Origin: an uncultured Lachnospiraceae bacterium
GTDB lineage: Bacteria > Bacillota > Clostridia > Lachnospirales > Lachnospiraceae
Direction of reading: 5' to 3'
Assembly: GCA_910586025.1 (NCBI GenBank)
Contig: CAJUIO010000047.1
Span: 1 to 27,118 of the forward strand
Length of the DNA stretch: 27,118 bases
Below the pieces are notes generated by a model that had not been told where the DNA came from, made no database searches, and worked only from the letters and a program-made list of their open reading frames with translations. Made by a program: the position numbers and the translations under genes. Each line of letters starts with the position of its first letter. The first letter of the stretch is position 1. Below, in pieces: positions 15,548 to 22,720 of the stretch.

Positions 15548-16915
15548 ATGACAGTTATCAGAAGAAGACCGGGCCGACAGCTTTGGGATTGCTTCCGGGA
15601 ATATATGGGTAAAGGAGGGACAGATGCGGAGGCGGAAGAGATCATAGCGGGACTGTATCCCGGAGAAAGTGTAAAAAAAAGATATGCACAGTACCAGAGT
15701 CGTAAATATGCGGCGATGATCACGGTGACCGCAGCTGGGGCGGCAGCTGCTCTCTGCCTGCATCTTGGCAGCCGGATGCAGGACAGACTGGCAGAGGGGA
15801 ACCATTTGTACAGAAACGAATGGGGAGAGGGAGATTATGCGGTCACTTTATTGGCGGAAACAACCGCGGGAATCCGGGAATTTAACTATGAGGTGGAGGA
15901 ACGAGCCTTTTCGCAGCGGGAGCTGGAAAATCTAAAAGATCGGCTTTGTCTTGAGCTGCCCGGGCTTGTAGCGGGAAAAAACGAGAATCTTGGCGCAGTG
16001 AGAGAAGATCTTAACCTTGCCGCCCGGTTTGAGGGTTATCCGTTTGCCGTGGCGTGGAGAAGCAGTGACTATGAGAAAATCCGCACTGATGGGAAGGTGA
16101 TGAATCAGGGACTTCCCGGGGCGGGGGAGGAGGTGATACTGACAGCGGTTCTGTCTTATGGGGAAAGCCGCTGGGAGAAGGAAATCAAAGCCGTGGTGGT
16201 TCCGGAAAGCCTTGACAGGGAACAGGAATTTCACGGAGCGATAGAAAGACTTCTGGAGGAAAGCGATATGGGCAGCAAGACCAGCCAGGTGATCAGCCTG
16301 CCGCAGGAAGTCCATGGAGAGGCCATAAGCTGGAGGGAAAAGAAGCAGGATTACAGTCTGCTGCCCGCTCTGGCGGGGATGATCGGGGCTGTGCTTACGG
16401 CAAACGGGATGAAGCGGGATCTGAGACAGAAAAACAGGATCAGAAGAGAAGAGATCGAAAGGCTGTATCCGGAATTTGTGAGCAAGCTTCAGCTGTATAT
16501 GGGAGCCGGCCTCACAGTGAAAAATGCATTTCTCAGGATGGGTAAGGATTATCAGAGAGAAAAGAAGCGGAAGGGAAAGAGGCTGTTTTTGTATGAGGAG
16601 GTATTAATCTGTGATTACCAGCTTCTCAACGGAGTGGCGGAGGATGACGCTTACCGGGAATGGGGAAAAAGATGTGGGGAATTACGCTGCCGGAAGCTGG
16701 GATTTCTCCTTGCGGCTCAGCTGAGACAGGGAAACGACAGGATGCTGGCCCTGCTTTCCGAGGAGGCGGATCTGGCGCTTTTGGAGAGACGCAGATCAGC
16801 GAGAAGAAAGGGAGAAGAGGCAGGAACGAAGCTTCTGTTTCCTATGCTGATCATGCTCATAGTAGTTATGTTCCTGATCCTGCTTCCGGCTCTGAACGGT
16901 TTCGGGGCAATTTAG
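15548..16915 (+). CDS. tadC: TadC-like platform protein with large extracytoplasmic insertion
   Basis: The C-terminal third is a T2SSF-type domain (LYPEFVSKLQLYMGAGLTVKN, then AQLRQGNDRMLALLSEEADL) ending in a membrane segment (LLFPMLIMLIVVMFLILLPAL). Its position after tadB supports TadC. It is 455 residues, well over the roughly 300 usual for TadC. The difference is about 195 residues between membrane segment 1 (about 54-72) and segment 2 (about 271-290). By topology this part should face outside the membrane. I do not recognise its fold; it is hydrophilic with no cysteine pattern. The ATG follows AAAGGAG six bases upstream. Co-transcribed with tadB (14 bp gap). Confidence 0.82.
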   Translation: MTVIRRRPGRQLWDCFREYMGKGGTDAEAEEIIAGLYPGESVKKRYAQYQSRKYAAMITVTAAGAAAALCLHLGSRMQDRLAEGNHLYRNEWGEGDYAVTLLAETTAGIREFNYEVEERAFSQRELENLKDRLCLELPGLVAGKNENLGAVREDLNLAARFEGYPFAVAWRSSDYEKIRTDGKVMNQGLPGAGEEVILTAVLSYGESRWEKEIKAVVVPESLDREQEFHGAIERLLEESDMGSKTSQVISLPQEVHGEAISWREKKQDYSLLPALAGMIGAVLTANGMKRDLRQKNRIRREEIERLYPEFVSKLQLYMGAGLTVKNAFLRMGKDYQREKKRKGKRLFLYEEVLICDYQLLNGVAEDDAYREWGKRCGELRCRKLGFLLAAQLRQGNDRMLALLSEEADLALLERRRSARRKGEEAGTKLLFPMLIMLIVVMFLILLPALNGFGAI

Positions 16916-16949
16916 AAATTCGATTTTAATTGAAAGGATGAGTAAAATT

Positions 16950-17126
16950 ATGAAAAATAAAATTAGGAAAATTCTGGCTGACAATTCGGGAATGGGAACT
17001 GTGGAAATTATTCTGATTATCGTGGTTCTGATCGGGCTGGTGCTGATCTTTAAAAATCAGATACGGGAGCTTACGGGGATCATTTTTCAGAAAATATCAG
17101 CGGACAGCTCTGCGATTCTGGCATGA
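16950..17126 (+). CDS. flp: Flp1-like type IVb/IVc major pilin
   Basis: This 58-residue prepilin is the predicted filament subunit. A 14-residue basic leader ends NSG, and cleavage after G14 gives a mature protein beginning MGTVEIILIIVVLIGLV, with the Glu at +5 needed by type IV prepilin peptidases, followed by one hydrophobic helix and a short tail (44 residues). ATG 16950 is taken, with AAAGGA at 16933-16938. ATG 16938 overlaps that site. It is in the middle of the operon rather than first, as in many Gram-positive Tad loci. Its stop codon overlaps the next start (ATGA). Confidence 0.88.
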   Translation: MKNKIRKILADNSGMGTVEIILIIVVLIGLVLIFKNQIRELTGIIFQKISADSSAILA

Positions 17127-18508
17127 TGAAGGGATATCTCACGGTATTTCTCTCCCTCTCGCTGTCTGTGCTGGCAGGATTTGTACTGTTTCTGATAGGA
17201 CACACGATCCAAAACGCCGGGAAAATACGTCTGGAAGGAGATGTGGATATAGGAATGAACTCGGTGCTTGCCGAGTTCAGCATTCCCCTCCATGACAGAT
17301 ATGATCTGCTCTACATAGACGCATCCTACCTTGATAAAACGCCTTCTGTCTCCAATATGGAGGATCGGCTGTCCTTTTATATCAGGGCAAACAGTGAAAG
17401 TGATCTGCAGCAAAGGCCCTGGGGAGATATACGGCTTAAAAGCATTGCCATAAGCGGACTGCACACGGCAGCGGAGGGAATGGGAAATTCCATGAAATAT
17501 CAGGCGGTCCAATTTATGGAGGACAGCGGCATCATAAGACCTGAGACAGAGCTTTTTGGGGATCCGGGCCGGATCACTGCATTGGAGAGAGACAATGCCT
17601 TTGGAGAATGGTCCGCTCTCCAGGAGCAGATTGCGGGTATGGAGCTTCCGACTATACAAAACGAAGCGGGAGAATGGGAGGAAGTGGCGCTGGGAAATCC
17701 TGCAGACAGAATATTCGGATTTCTCGGAAGCGATGTGCTGTTTCTGCTTGGAGTAGACAGGGAGGGACTTGGGGCGGGACGCATACAGGACGGCTATATT
17801 TCAGAAAGAAAACCGGAAAATATGAGGGGAATTCCGTGGAAGAAAGCGGATGACGGTCTCTTTCTGGCTTATCTGTTTGAGAAAATGGGGAACTACGGGA
17901 GGGAAAGAGAAGGGTCGTTTTTGAAACTTCAGCTGGAATATATTGTGCAGGGACAAAAGTCGGATTATGAGAATCTGGCAGGAGTGGCCGGAAAGCTGGT
18001 GGCCTGGCGGTTTGCGGCAAATGCAAAGAAAATTTTCGGCGACGGCGGGATGTACGGTGAGGCCTCGGCGGCTGCCATGGCCCTGAGAGCCGTACAGCTT
18101 GACATGGCTTTTCACCAGCCCGTTACCAGAAGTATTTTGTATGCCTGCGCATATCTGGAAGCGCTTGCGGATGTGAAATGCCTTTTGGAGGGAGGACGGA
18201 TCGAAATAGAGAAACAGGGGTGGAGCACGGGAATTGAGAGTGTGCTGGAGGGAGCCATTCCCGGAGCGGCTCCCTCGGAGCAAGGTGGTCTTGGCTACGA
18301 ACAATATCTGGCCTGTATGCTCAGGCTTCTTGCGGAGGGTACCAGAAATCTGAGAAGCATGGATATCATGGAAATGGATATCAGGTATCTTTCCGGGAAT
18401 CCCCGCTTTGCCATGGACTGGTGTGTGGAAAAATATACCGCCGAGATTACAGCGCTTGGAGGATGGAACAATGTGTACAGTCTTAAAAGAACATATGGAT
18501 ATTACTGA
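17123..18508 (+). CDS. DUF5702-like Tad-associated exported protein
   Basis: This 461-residue protein of unknown function opens with a short basic stretch and one membrane segment (KGYLTVFLSLSLSVLAGFVL), then a region (IRLEGDVDIGMNSVLAEFSI, DRYDLLYIDASYLD) that matches my recollection of DUF5702 proteins encoded in Lachnospiraceae Tad loci. The rest is predicted to lie outside the membrane. The N-terminus resembles TadE/TadG pseudopilins, but Phe replaces the +5 Glu, so peptidase cleavage is doubtful. ATG 17123 overlaps the flp stop by four bases (ATGA), implying translational coupling; the next ATG (17126) is equally possible. The following gene overlaps its 3' end by 38 bp. A TadG-like anchoring or adhesin role is a guess from position. 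Confidence 0.72.
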   Translation: MMKGYLTVFLSLSLSVLAGFVLFLIGHTIQNAGKIRLEGDVDIGMNSVLAEFSIPLHDRYDLLYIDASYLDKTPSVSNMEDRLSFYIRANSESDLQQRPWGDIRLKSIAISGLHTAAEGMGNSMKYQAVQFMEDSGIIRPETELFGDPGRITALERDNAFGEWSALQEQIAGMELPTIQNEAGEWEEVALGNPADRIFGFLGSDVLFLLGVDREGLGAGRIQDGYISERKPENMRGIPWKKADDGLFLAYLFEKMGNYGREREGSFLKLQLEYIVQGQKSDYENLAGVAGKLVAWRFAANAKKIFGDGGMYGEASAAAMALRAVQLDMAFHQPVTRSILYACAYLEALADVKCLLEGGRIEIEKQGWSTGIESVLEGAIPGAAPSEQGGLGYEQYLACMLRLLAEGTRNLRSMDIMEMDIRYLSGNPRFAMDWCVEKYTAEITALGGWNNVYSLKRTYGYY

Positions 18509-19388
18509 ATGGGAAGGAGGGGAGAAGAGGCGCTCTCTTGATATGCGGCTTGAAAACAGAATAAAAACAACAGGAAAGGACCCTTCTCTCATTAAGGCTT
18601 GTAAGAGAGCGCCTCTCCTCCCCTCCTTTTGCCTGAAAGGAAGCATGGCATTGGAGGGATGTCTGGTGCTTCCGCTTTTTCTGTTTTTCATGGCCACGCT
18701 TCTTTACGGAATCGAGATGGTAAGGTTTCAGAGCGATGTCTACGAGGCGGTGCATCAGACCGGGAGTGCAATCTGTTTTTACGCATACACAGAGGAATAT
18801 GGGAAGACCGGGAGCGGCAATGATACAGGCATGGCCCAGGAGGAGATTAAGCGCCGCCTTGGGGAACAGAATCTGCCGTTTCTGTGCGTAGAAGGCGGAG
18901 AAGGGGGAATGCGGATCGATACGCGCGAAGCAGGAGAGGGGAACCTGGAGATTCGCATAGCATACAGGATGAAGCCCTTTATCTGGCGGCTTCCCGTAGG
19001 AAATATCACAATAAATGACAGATACTACGGACATGGCTTTGTGGGCTATACAGGCGGGGACGGTCCGGGATCGTGGAAAGAAGAAGCTTATGTATACATA
19101 ACCCCCTTCGGAACCAGATATCATCTGACGGAAGGGTGCAGATACCTCAGAGTGCAGATTCAGGCGGTAATGGGAGAGGAGCTGTCTGAAATCCGTAACG
19201 GTTCCGGGGGAAAATATTATCCCTGCGGCGAATGCGGGCCTGATGGGAAAGGACTTGTATATCTTACCGAGTGGGGCGACAGATATCATGGGCGGTCGGA
19301 CTGCCCTTCCATAAAGAGAACCGTTTATATTGTCACCTTGTCCGAGGCGGAGGCGGAAGGCAGAAGCGTCTGCAGAAGCTGCGGATAA
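18471..19388 (+). CDS. TadE-like pseudopilin with long repeat-bearing leader and tandem Cys/His modules
   Basis: This is a 305-residue protein. The motif CLKGSMALEGCLVLPLFLFF is the TadE-type prepilin site: cleavage after G57 leaves S-M-A-L-E with Glu at +5. The leader is therefore 57 residues, far longer than usual, because the 26-bp inverted repeat and its core (18514-18628) are translated within it. After the membrane helix comes an exported region. The C-terminus holds two related modules: VYITPFGTRYH218-x4-C223 ... C252-x2-C255, and VYLTEWGDRYH273-x4-C278 ... C301-x2-C304. These look like small zinc-ribbon-like units. ATG 18471 has GGAGG at 18458-18462 with ideal spacing; ATG 18543 and 18645 are in frame but poorly supported. 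It overlaps the DUF5702-like gene by 38 bp. Confidence 0.8.
   Translation: MCTVLKEHMDITEWEGGEKRRSLDMRLENRIKTTGKDPSLIKACKRAPLLPSFCLKGSMALEGCLVLPLFLFFMATLLYGIEMVRFQSDVYEAVHQTGSAICFYAYTEEYGKTGSGNDTGMAQEEIKRRLGEQNLPFLCVEGGEGGMRIDTREAGEGNLEIRIAYRMKPFIWRLPVGNITINDRYYGHGFVGYTGGDGPGSWKEEAYVYITPFGTRYHLTEGCRYLRVQIQAVMGEELSEIRNGSGGKYYPCGECGPDGKGLVYLTEWGDRYHGRSDCPSIKRTVYIVTLSEAEAEGRSVCRSCG
18514..18628. repeat. 26-bp inverted repeat flanking a 63-bp core, inside a prepilin leader
   Basis: The left arm 18514-18539 (AAGGAGGGGAG...) and right arm 18603-18628 (ending ...CTCCCCTCCTT) are complementary at 25 of 26 positions; the mismatch is at 18525/18617. The core is 18540-18602. The element starts five bases after the DUF5702-like stop and lies in the leader-coding part of the TadE-like gene. 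The core is 21 codons and has no stop in the reading frame in either orientation. In RNA it would form a very stable hairpin. It could be a small invertible segment, an inserted palindromic element or an mRNA control structure. No second copy is seen in the window. Confidence 0.9.
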
Positions 19389-19414
19389 AAAATATGAGAA
19401 AGAGAAGGAAATAA

Positions 19415-19438
19415 GATTGAAAATTGAAATTTTTAATC
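19415..19438. repeat. AT-rich near-perfect palindrome upstream of tadV
   Basis: Two 11-bp arms (19415-19425 and 19428-19438) match at 10 of 11 positions around a two-base centre. It lies in the largest internal gap of the Tad operon. The tiny centre suits a protein-binding dyad better than an RNA hairpin, but AT-rich chance symmetry is possible. Confidence 0.4.
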
Positions 19439-19459
19439 TACGTATCTGGGCCTGTTCCC

Positions 19460-19492
19460 GCATGGGAAGGGCCCATGCAAGAAAGGCATGGG
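19460..19492 (+). promoter_or_regulatory. Mutually exclusive hairpins at the tadV start
   Basis: Three 7-base segments occur: A = GCATGGG (19460-19466), B = CCCATGC (19472-19478), C = GCATGGG (19486-19492). B can pair with A or with C, never both. C contains the ATG at 19488 and the weak G-run before ATG 19500. A-B pairing would leave the start free and B-C pairing would mask it. No regulator is evident. Confidence 0.45.
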
Positions 19493-19499
19493 TATAAAA

Positions 19500-19922
19500 A
19501 TGTATGAGAAAGCGGGATGCTGTGCGGCGCTGTTCCTTTTGGGATATCTGTCGGACCGGGATATCCGGACAAAAAAATTACCGGCAGCCAGTCTTCTGGC
19601 TTCCGGAATTCTGGCGGCTGTGTATATAGTTTTAGGAGAAGAGATATCCGTTTCCTATGTTACGGGATGTATGATGCCGGGAATGATACTTCTGCTTCTG
19701 GCAATGCTTACGAAGGAAAAAATAGGGTATGGAGACGGGGCGACGGTACTGGTGATGGGGCTGTGGACAGGAGGATTTTTCTGTGCGGCGGCAGCGCTTA
19801 TCGGTATTTTTCTGTCAGGAGTGTACGGTCTGTGTCTGCTGATTACGGGAAGAGGTAAAACGATTATACCTTTCGTGCCGTTTCTTCTGGCGGCAATGGA
19901 GGTGATACTGCTATATGAATAA
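19500..19922 (+). CDS. tadV: Prepilin peptidase TadV/CpaA (A24 aspartic protease)
   Basis: This is a compact membrane peptidase that removes the leader peptides of Flp pilin and TadE-like proteins. In 140 residues there are about four membrane segments and both aspartate motifs of the A24 family: D21 in SDRDIRTKKLP and D79 in the GxGD motif IGYGDG. There is no N-methylase domain, as in other TadV/CpaA enzymes. The start is uncertain: ATG 19500 has only a weak G-run upstream, while ATG 19488 has AAAGG too close; both lie in or next to alternative hairpins. The 3' end overlaps the next gene by eight bases. It is the only peptidase in the operon, so it should serve all its prepilins. Confidence 0.88.
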   Translation: MYEKAGCCAALFLLGYLSDRDIRTKKLPAASLLASGILAAVYIVLGEEISVSYVTGCMMPGMILLLLAMLTKEKIGYGDGATVLVMGLWTGGFFCAAAALIGIFLSGVYGLCLLITGRGKTIIPFVPFLLAAMEVILLYE

Positions 19923-20331
19923 AAACTGGAATGGGTATATGACAGTGGAGGCTTCCTTTCTTATGCCCATGGTATTATTTCTCTATCTGCTCATTATTCT
20001 GTGCGGATTTTTCCTGTACAACAGATGTATAATTTCCCAGGACAATTATCTGCTGGCCTTTCGGGGCAGCAGATTCACGGAAGCGTCAGATAATTACGGG
20101 GAGGTTATTTATGGAGATATGGATAAGAAAGAGGTGGACGAGACCTATATCAGAAAACGAATGGCATATAGGGCAGGACTTGGCCCATTTTATACTCCGG
20201 AACAGGAACGGGTGCTAAGACAGGGAGATATGACGGTTGTGGCCTCTGCGGGCTATGGGGGGACCCTCACTATAGTAAAAAGAGCGGAGAAGCTGAATAT
20301 ATTGGAAATAATCAGAACGACAAGGAGATAA
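19915..20331 (+). CDS. TadE-like pseudopilin
   Basis: This is a 138-residue minor pilin-like protein. The N-terminus MNKNWNGYMTVEASFLMP fits the TadE leader: cleavage after G7 gives Y-M-T-V-E with Glu at +5, followed by one hydrophobic helix (MPMVLFLYLLIILCGFFLYN). The exported part (to residue 138) is short and has no recognised domain. Unlike the first TadE-like protein, its leader is of normal length and has no insertion. The ATG overlaps tadV by eight bases, so translation is likely coupled. In other systems TadE/TadF are needed for pilus biogenesis; this one could fill the TadE or TadF role. Confidence 0.82.
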   Translation: MNKNWNGYMTVEASFLMPMVLFLYLLIILCGFFLYNRCIISQDNYLLAFRGSRFTEASDNYGEVIYGDMDKKEVDETYIRKRMAYRAGLGPFYTPEQERVLRQGDMTVVASAGYGGTLTIVKRAEKLNILEIIRTTRR

Positions 20332-20335
20332 GCGT

Positions 20336-21610
20336 ATGCTGGAAACAAAATATTATAAGGATTTCAGACATAATTATATTATTTTAAAGCTTGCGGATTC
20401 GGCGGCGGATCTGTATCAGTGCAGAATGATTACCGGCAATCAGATCGAGGGGCTTCTCCCCTGTAAGGAGCGGCATATCAATGGTGAAATACTTCTGTAT
20501 TATGAAATAACGTCAAAGCAGAACCTTGCGAGCCTTTATGAGAGCGGCCGTATCGGCAGCAGGCAGCTCAGACAGCTTTTTGTGCAGCTGAAAACGGTCT
20601 GGGAGAGAATGTCGGGATTTTTGCTGAACGAGGGAAATCTGCTCCTTGGGCCGGAGTATATTTATGAGGATGTGGAAACTAAGGAGCTTTCCTTTCTCTA
20701 TTACCCCTGCGAGCCGGATAAAAAATATATTTCAGTCCTGCTGGAATTCCTGTTGGATAAGGTGGACAGTGAGGACGGGGAGGCCGTGGAGCTCACCTAT
20801 AAAATGCTTGAGCTGGTAGAAAAGGATCAGTTTGTACTGGACGAGGTGCTGCAGTGGTTTGAGCAGGATTGTGCGCAGATAGATAAAGAAAGAACAAGAA
20901 TTCCAAAGCAGCCACAGGAGGAACCTGAATTTCCGGGACGGGAGACGGCGGAGAGGGAATATCAATATGAGGAAGCATGCGGCGGTGAAAACAAAACGGA
21001 AAAGTCCAGAGAGAAAACGGCGTTTGGCTGGCTCCTTTCTGGCGCTGCGGGACTGGGAATTCTCTCTTACATACTTGGCGTTTGTCAGCTTCCTCAAAGA
21101 GAGACAATCTGTCTGGTTGCCGGACTTTTTCTTTCTGGAGCGGTGTTTGCCTCAAGCGGGATTTATCTGCTCCTGTCAAGGGGCAGGAAAAGGGAAGCGT
21201 CAGGAGGCGGCAGTGCGTTGGAAAAGCCGTATCAGGAGACCTTTGTCTGTGAGAAGGTACAGGAGAGAGCGGGAAGTGCCCACGGAAACACAATTTTTAT
21301 TCCCTGGGTGGAAAATGGAGAAAACAAGCTGTACGGAGTGGGTAAGGGAAATAAAAATCATATTGATCTGAGCAGGCTTCCTCTGACAGCCGGTAAACTT
21401 GCGGGAAGTGTAGACATTGTGATCAATGATCAGAGCGTCAGCCGCAGACATGTAAAATTTGCCAGAGAAGAAAATAAGGTCTATATGACAGATCTGAATT
21501 CCACCAACGGAACCTTTAAAAACGGGCTCCGCCTGGAACCGAATACGTCCGTGCTTCTTGAACCGGGAGATGAAATACGTCTTGGAAAACTGAAATTTGT
21601 TTACAGATAA
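20336..21610 (+). CDS. DUF6382-like/FHA membrane protein, last gene of the Tad operon
   Basis: The 424-residue protein has three regions. Residues 1-180 (YKDFRHNYIILKL ... LNEGNLLLGPEYIYEDVETK) match what I recall as DUF6382 and also resemble the pseudokinase-like cytoplasmic domain of EssB/YukC from type VII secretion. Around residues 225-285 are two membrane segments (WLLSGAAGLGILSYILGV and ICLVAGLFLSGAVFASSGIY). Residues about 345-424 form an FHA domain with the phosphothreonine-binding core SVSRRH and NSTNGTFKNG. It may therefore tether the Tad machine to a phosphorylated partner. The ATG follows AAGGAGAT. A four-base gap to the TadE-like gene puts it in the operon. The partner kinase is not in the window. 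Confidence 0.82.
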   Translation: MLETKYYKDFRHNYIILKLADSAADLYQCRMITGNQIEGLLPCKERHINGEILLYYEITSKQNLASLYESGRIGSRQLRQLFVQLKTVWERMSGFLLNEGNLLLGPEYIYEDVETKELSFLYYPCEPDKKYISVLLEFLLDKVDSEDGEAVELTYKMLELVEKDQFVLDEVLQWFEQDCAQIDKERTRIPKQPQEEPEFPGRETAEREYQYEEACGGENKTEKSREKTAFGWLLSGAAGLGILSYILGVCQLPQRETICLVAGLFLSGAVFASSGIYLLLSRGRKREASGGGSALEKPYQETFVCEKVQERAGSAHGNTIFIPWVENGENKLYGVGKGNKNHIDLSRLPLTAGKLAGSVDIVINDQSVSRRHVKFAREENKVYMTDLNSTNGTFKNGLRLEPNTSVLLEPGDEIRLGKLKFVYR

Positions 21611-21628
21611 TAAATTCCGCTTTATACT
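21600..21628 (+). promoter_or_regulatory. Sigma-A type promoter for the flavodoxin-SCP2 gene
   Basis: TTTACA (21600-21605), 17-bp spacer, TATACT (21623-21628). The -35 box overlaps the last codons of the FHA gene. The leader is about 35 nt before ATG 21672. The site makes the first in-frame start (21597) implausible. Confidence 0.72.
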
Positions 21629-21671
21629 TAACGTAGTATATGCTGCAAAACAAGTGAAAGGACAGGTCTGT

Positions 21672-22664
21672 ATGAAAATCTATATTTACTATGGCGGAAG
21701 AGGTCTGATGGATGATCCCACGCTGTATGTTATCAATAAAATGCAGGAGGTTCTCGAGGAACTTCATGTGGCGGTGAAGCGGTTTAATCTCTATGAGGCC
21801 AAGAACAGCATCACGACTCTGCCTCAGACACTGAAGGAGGCGGACGGCATTATACTGGCAACGACGGTGGAGTGGTATGGAATCGGCGGCTTTATGCAGC
21901 AGTTTCTGGATGCCTGCTGGCTCTATGGTGACAAAGAAAAGATTTCCAGGACATATATGTGCCCCGTGGTAATGTCCACCACCTATGGAGAGCGGGAGGG
22001 AAAGCTGGATCTGTCCTGTGCCTGGGAAATTCTGGGGGGACTTCCCTGCAGCGGAATCTGCGGATATATTGCTGACACCTCCGTTTTTGATACGAATGAG
22101 GAATACAATAAGCTTATAGAGAAAAAGGCGGAAAATATGTACCGCACCATCAATCAGAAGATGGCAAGCTTTCCGGCCAGCAATCAGGCTGTCAAGCAGA
22201 TGGTCTCAATTACTCAGAATGTAGTCCTGACACCGCAGGAATCAGAGCAGCTGTCCAGTTATGCCTCGGACGACAGCTACGTGCGGAGACAAAAGGAGGA
22301 TATCCAGGAGCTTGCAAGCCTTTTCCGAGATATGATGGAAAGCGATGACGTGGAGGACGAAGAGGAATATATCAATGATTTCAAGAATCACTTTACGCCC
22401 CAGGCAGGCTTTAAGGCGGTATACAAAATACAGATTGAGGGAAAGAGAAAGCCGCTGATCATAGAGATAAATGGAGCCGATCAAAGCTGCTATTATGGTA
22501 CCGCAGGCTCATGCGATGTGGAAATTCAGGTAAAGAAAGAGACTATGGATGATATTGTGTTTGCCCGAATGACGTTTCAGAGGGCCTTTATGGGAGGCTC
22601 CATGAAGATGAAAGGAGACTTTAAGATTTTGAGGGCGCTGGATCAGGTCTTTACGTTTATGTAA
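21672..22664 (+). CDS. Flavodoxin-like/NADPH-dependent FMN reductase fused to SCP2 domain
   Basis: In this 330-residue protein, residues 1-165 have the flavodoxin-like pattern of FMN-binding NAD(P)H reductases (KIYIYYGGRG, LKEADGIILATTVEWYGIGG, CPVVMSTTYGEREGKLDLS, where a flavin-binding loop is expected). A helical linker follows, with an acidic stretch (DDVEDEEEY). The last ~90 residues resemble the SCP2 sterol-carrier fold, a hydrophobic-ligand-binding domain (YKIQIEGKRKPLIIEINGA, then FQRAFMGGSMKMKGD). This suggests reduction or carriage of a lipid-like or quinone substrate, but the ligand is unknown. ATG 21672 follows AAAGGACAGG and has its own promoter. It is not obviously part of the pilus system. 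Either a short terminator is absent or I cannot see it. Confidence 0.72.
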   Translation: MKIYIYYGGRGLMDDPTLYVINKMQEVLEELHVAVKRFNLYEAKNSITTLPQTLKEADGIILATTVEWYGIGGFMQQFLDACWLYGDKEKISRTYMCPVVMSTTYGEREGKLDLSCAWEILGGLPCSGICGYIADTSVFDTNEEYNKLIEKKAENMYRTINQKMASFPASNQAVKQMVSITQNVVLTPQESEQLSSYASDDSYVRRQKEDIQELASLFRDMMESDDVEDEEEYINDFKNHFTPQAGFKAVYKIQIEGKRKPLIIEINGADQSCYYGTAGSCDVEIQVKKETMDDIVFARMTFQRAFMGGSMKMKGDFKILRALDQVFTFM

Positions 22665-22720
22665 ACAACAGTAAGCAAATCAGTTATTAATAAACAGTTA
22701 CAAAATAAGGAGACACGGAT

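Noticed and set aside
18483..19463. 326-residue minus-strand open frame across the TadE-like gene
   Set aside because: It has no clear ribosome-binding site or domain, and the plus-strand protein has TadE and Cys/His motifs. Its passage through the inverted repeat only reflects the open core.
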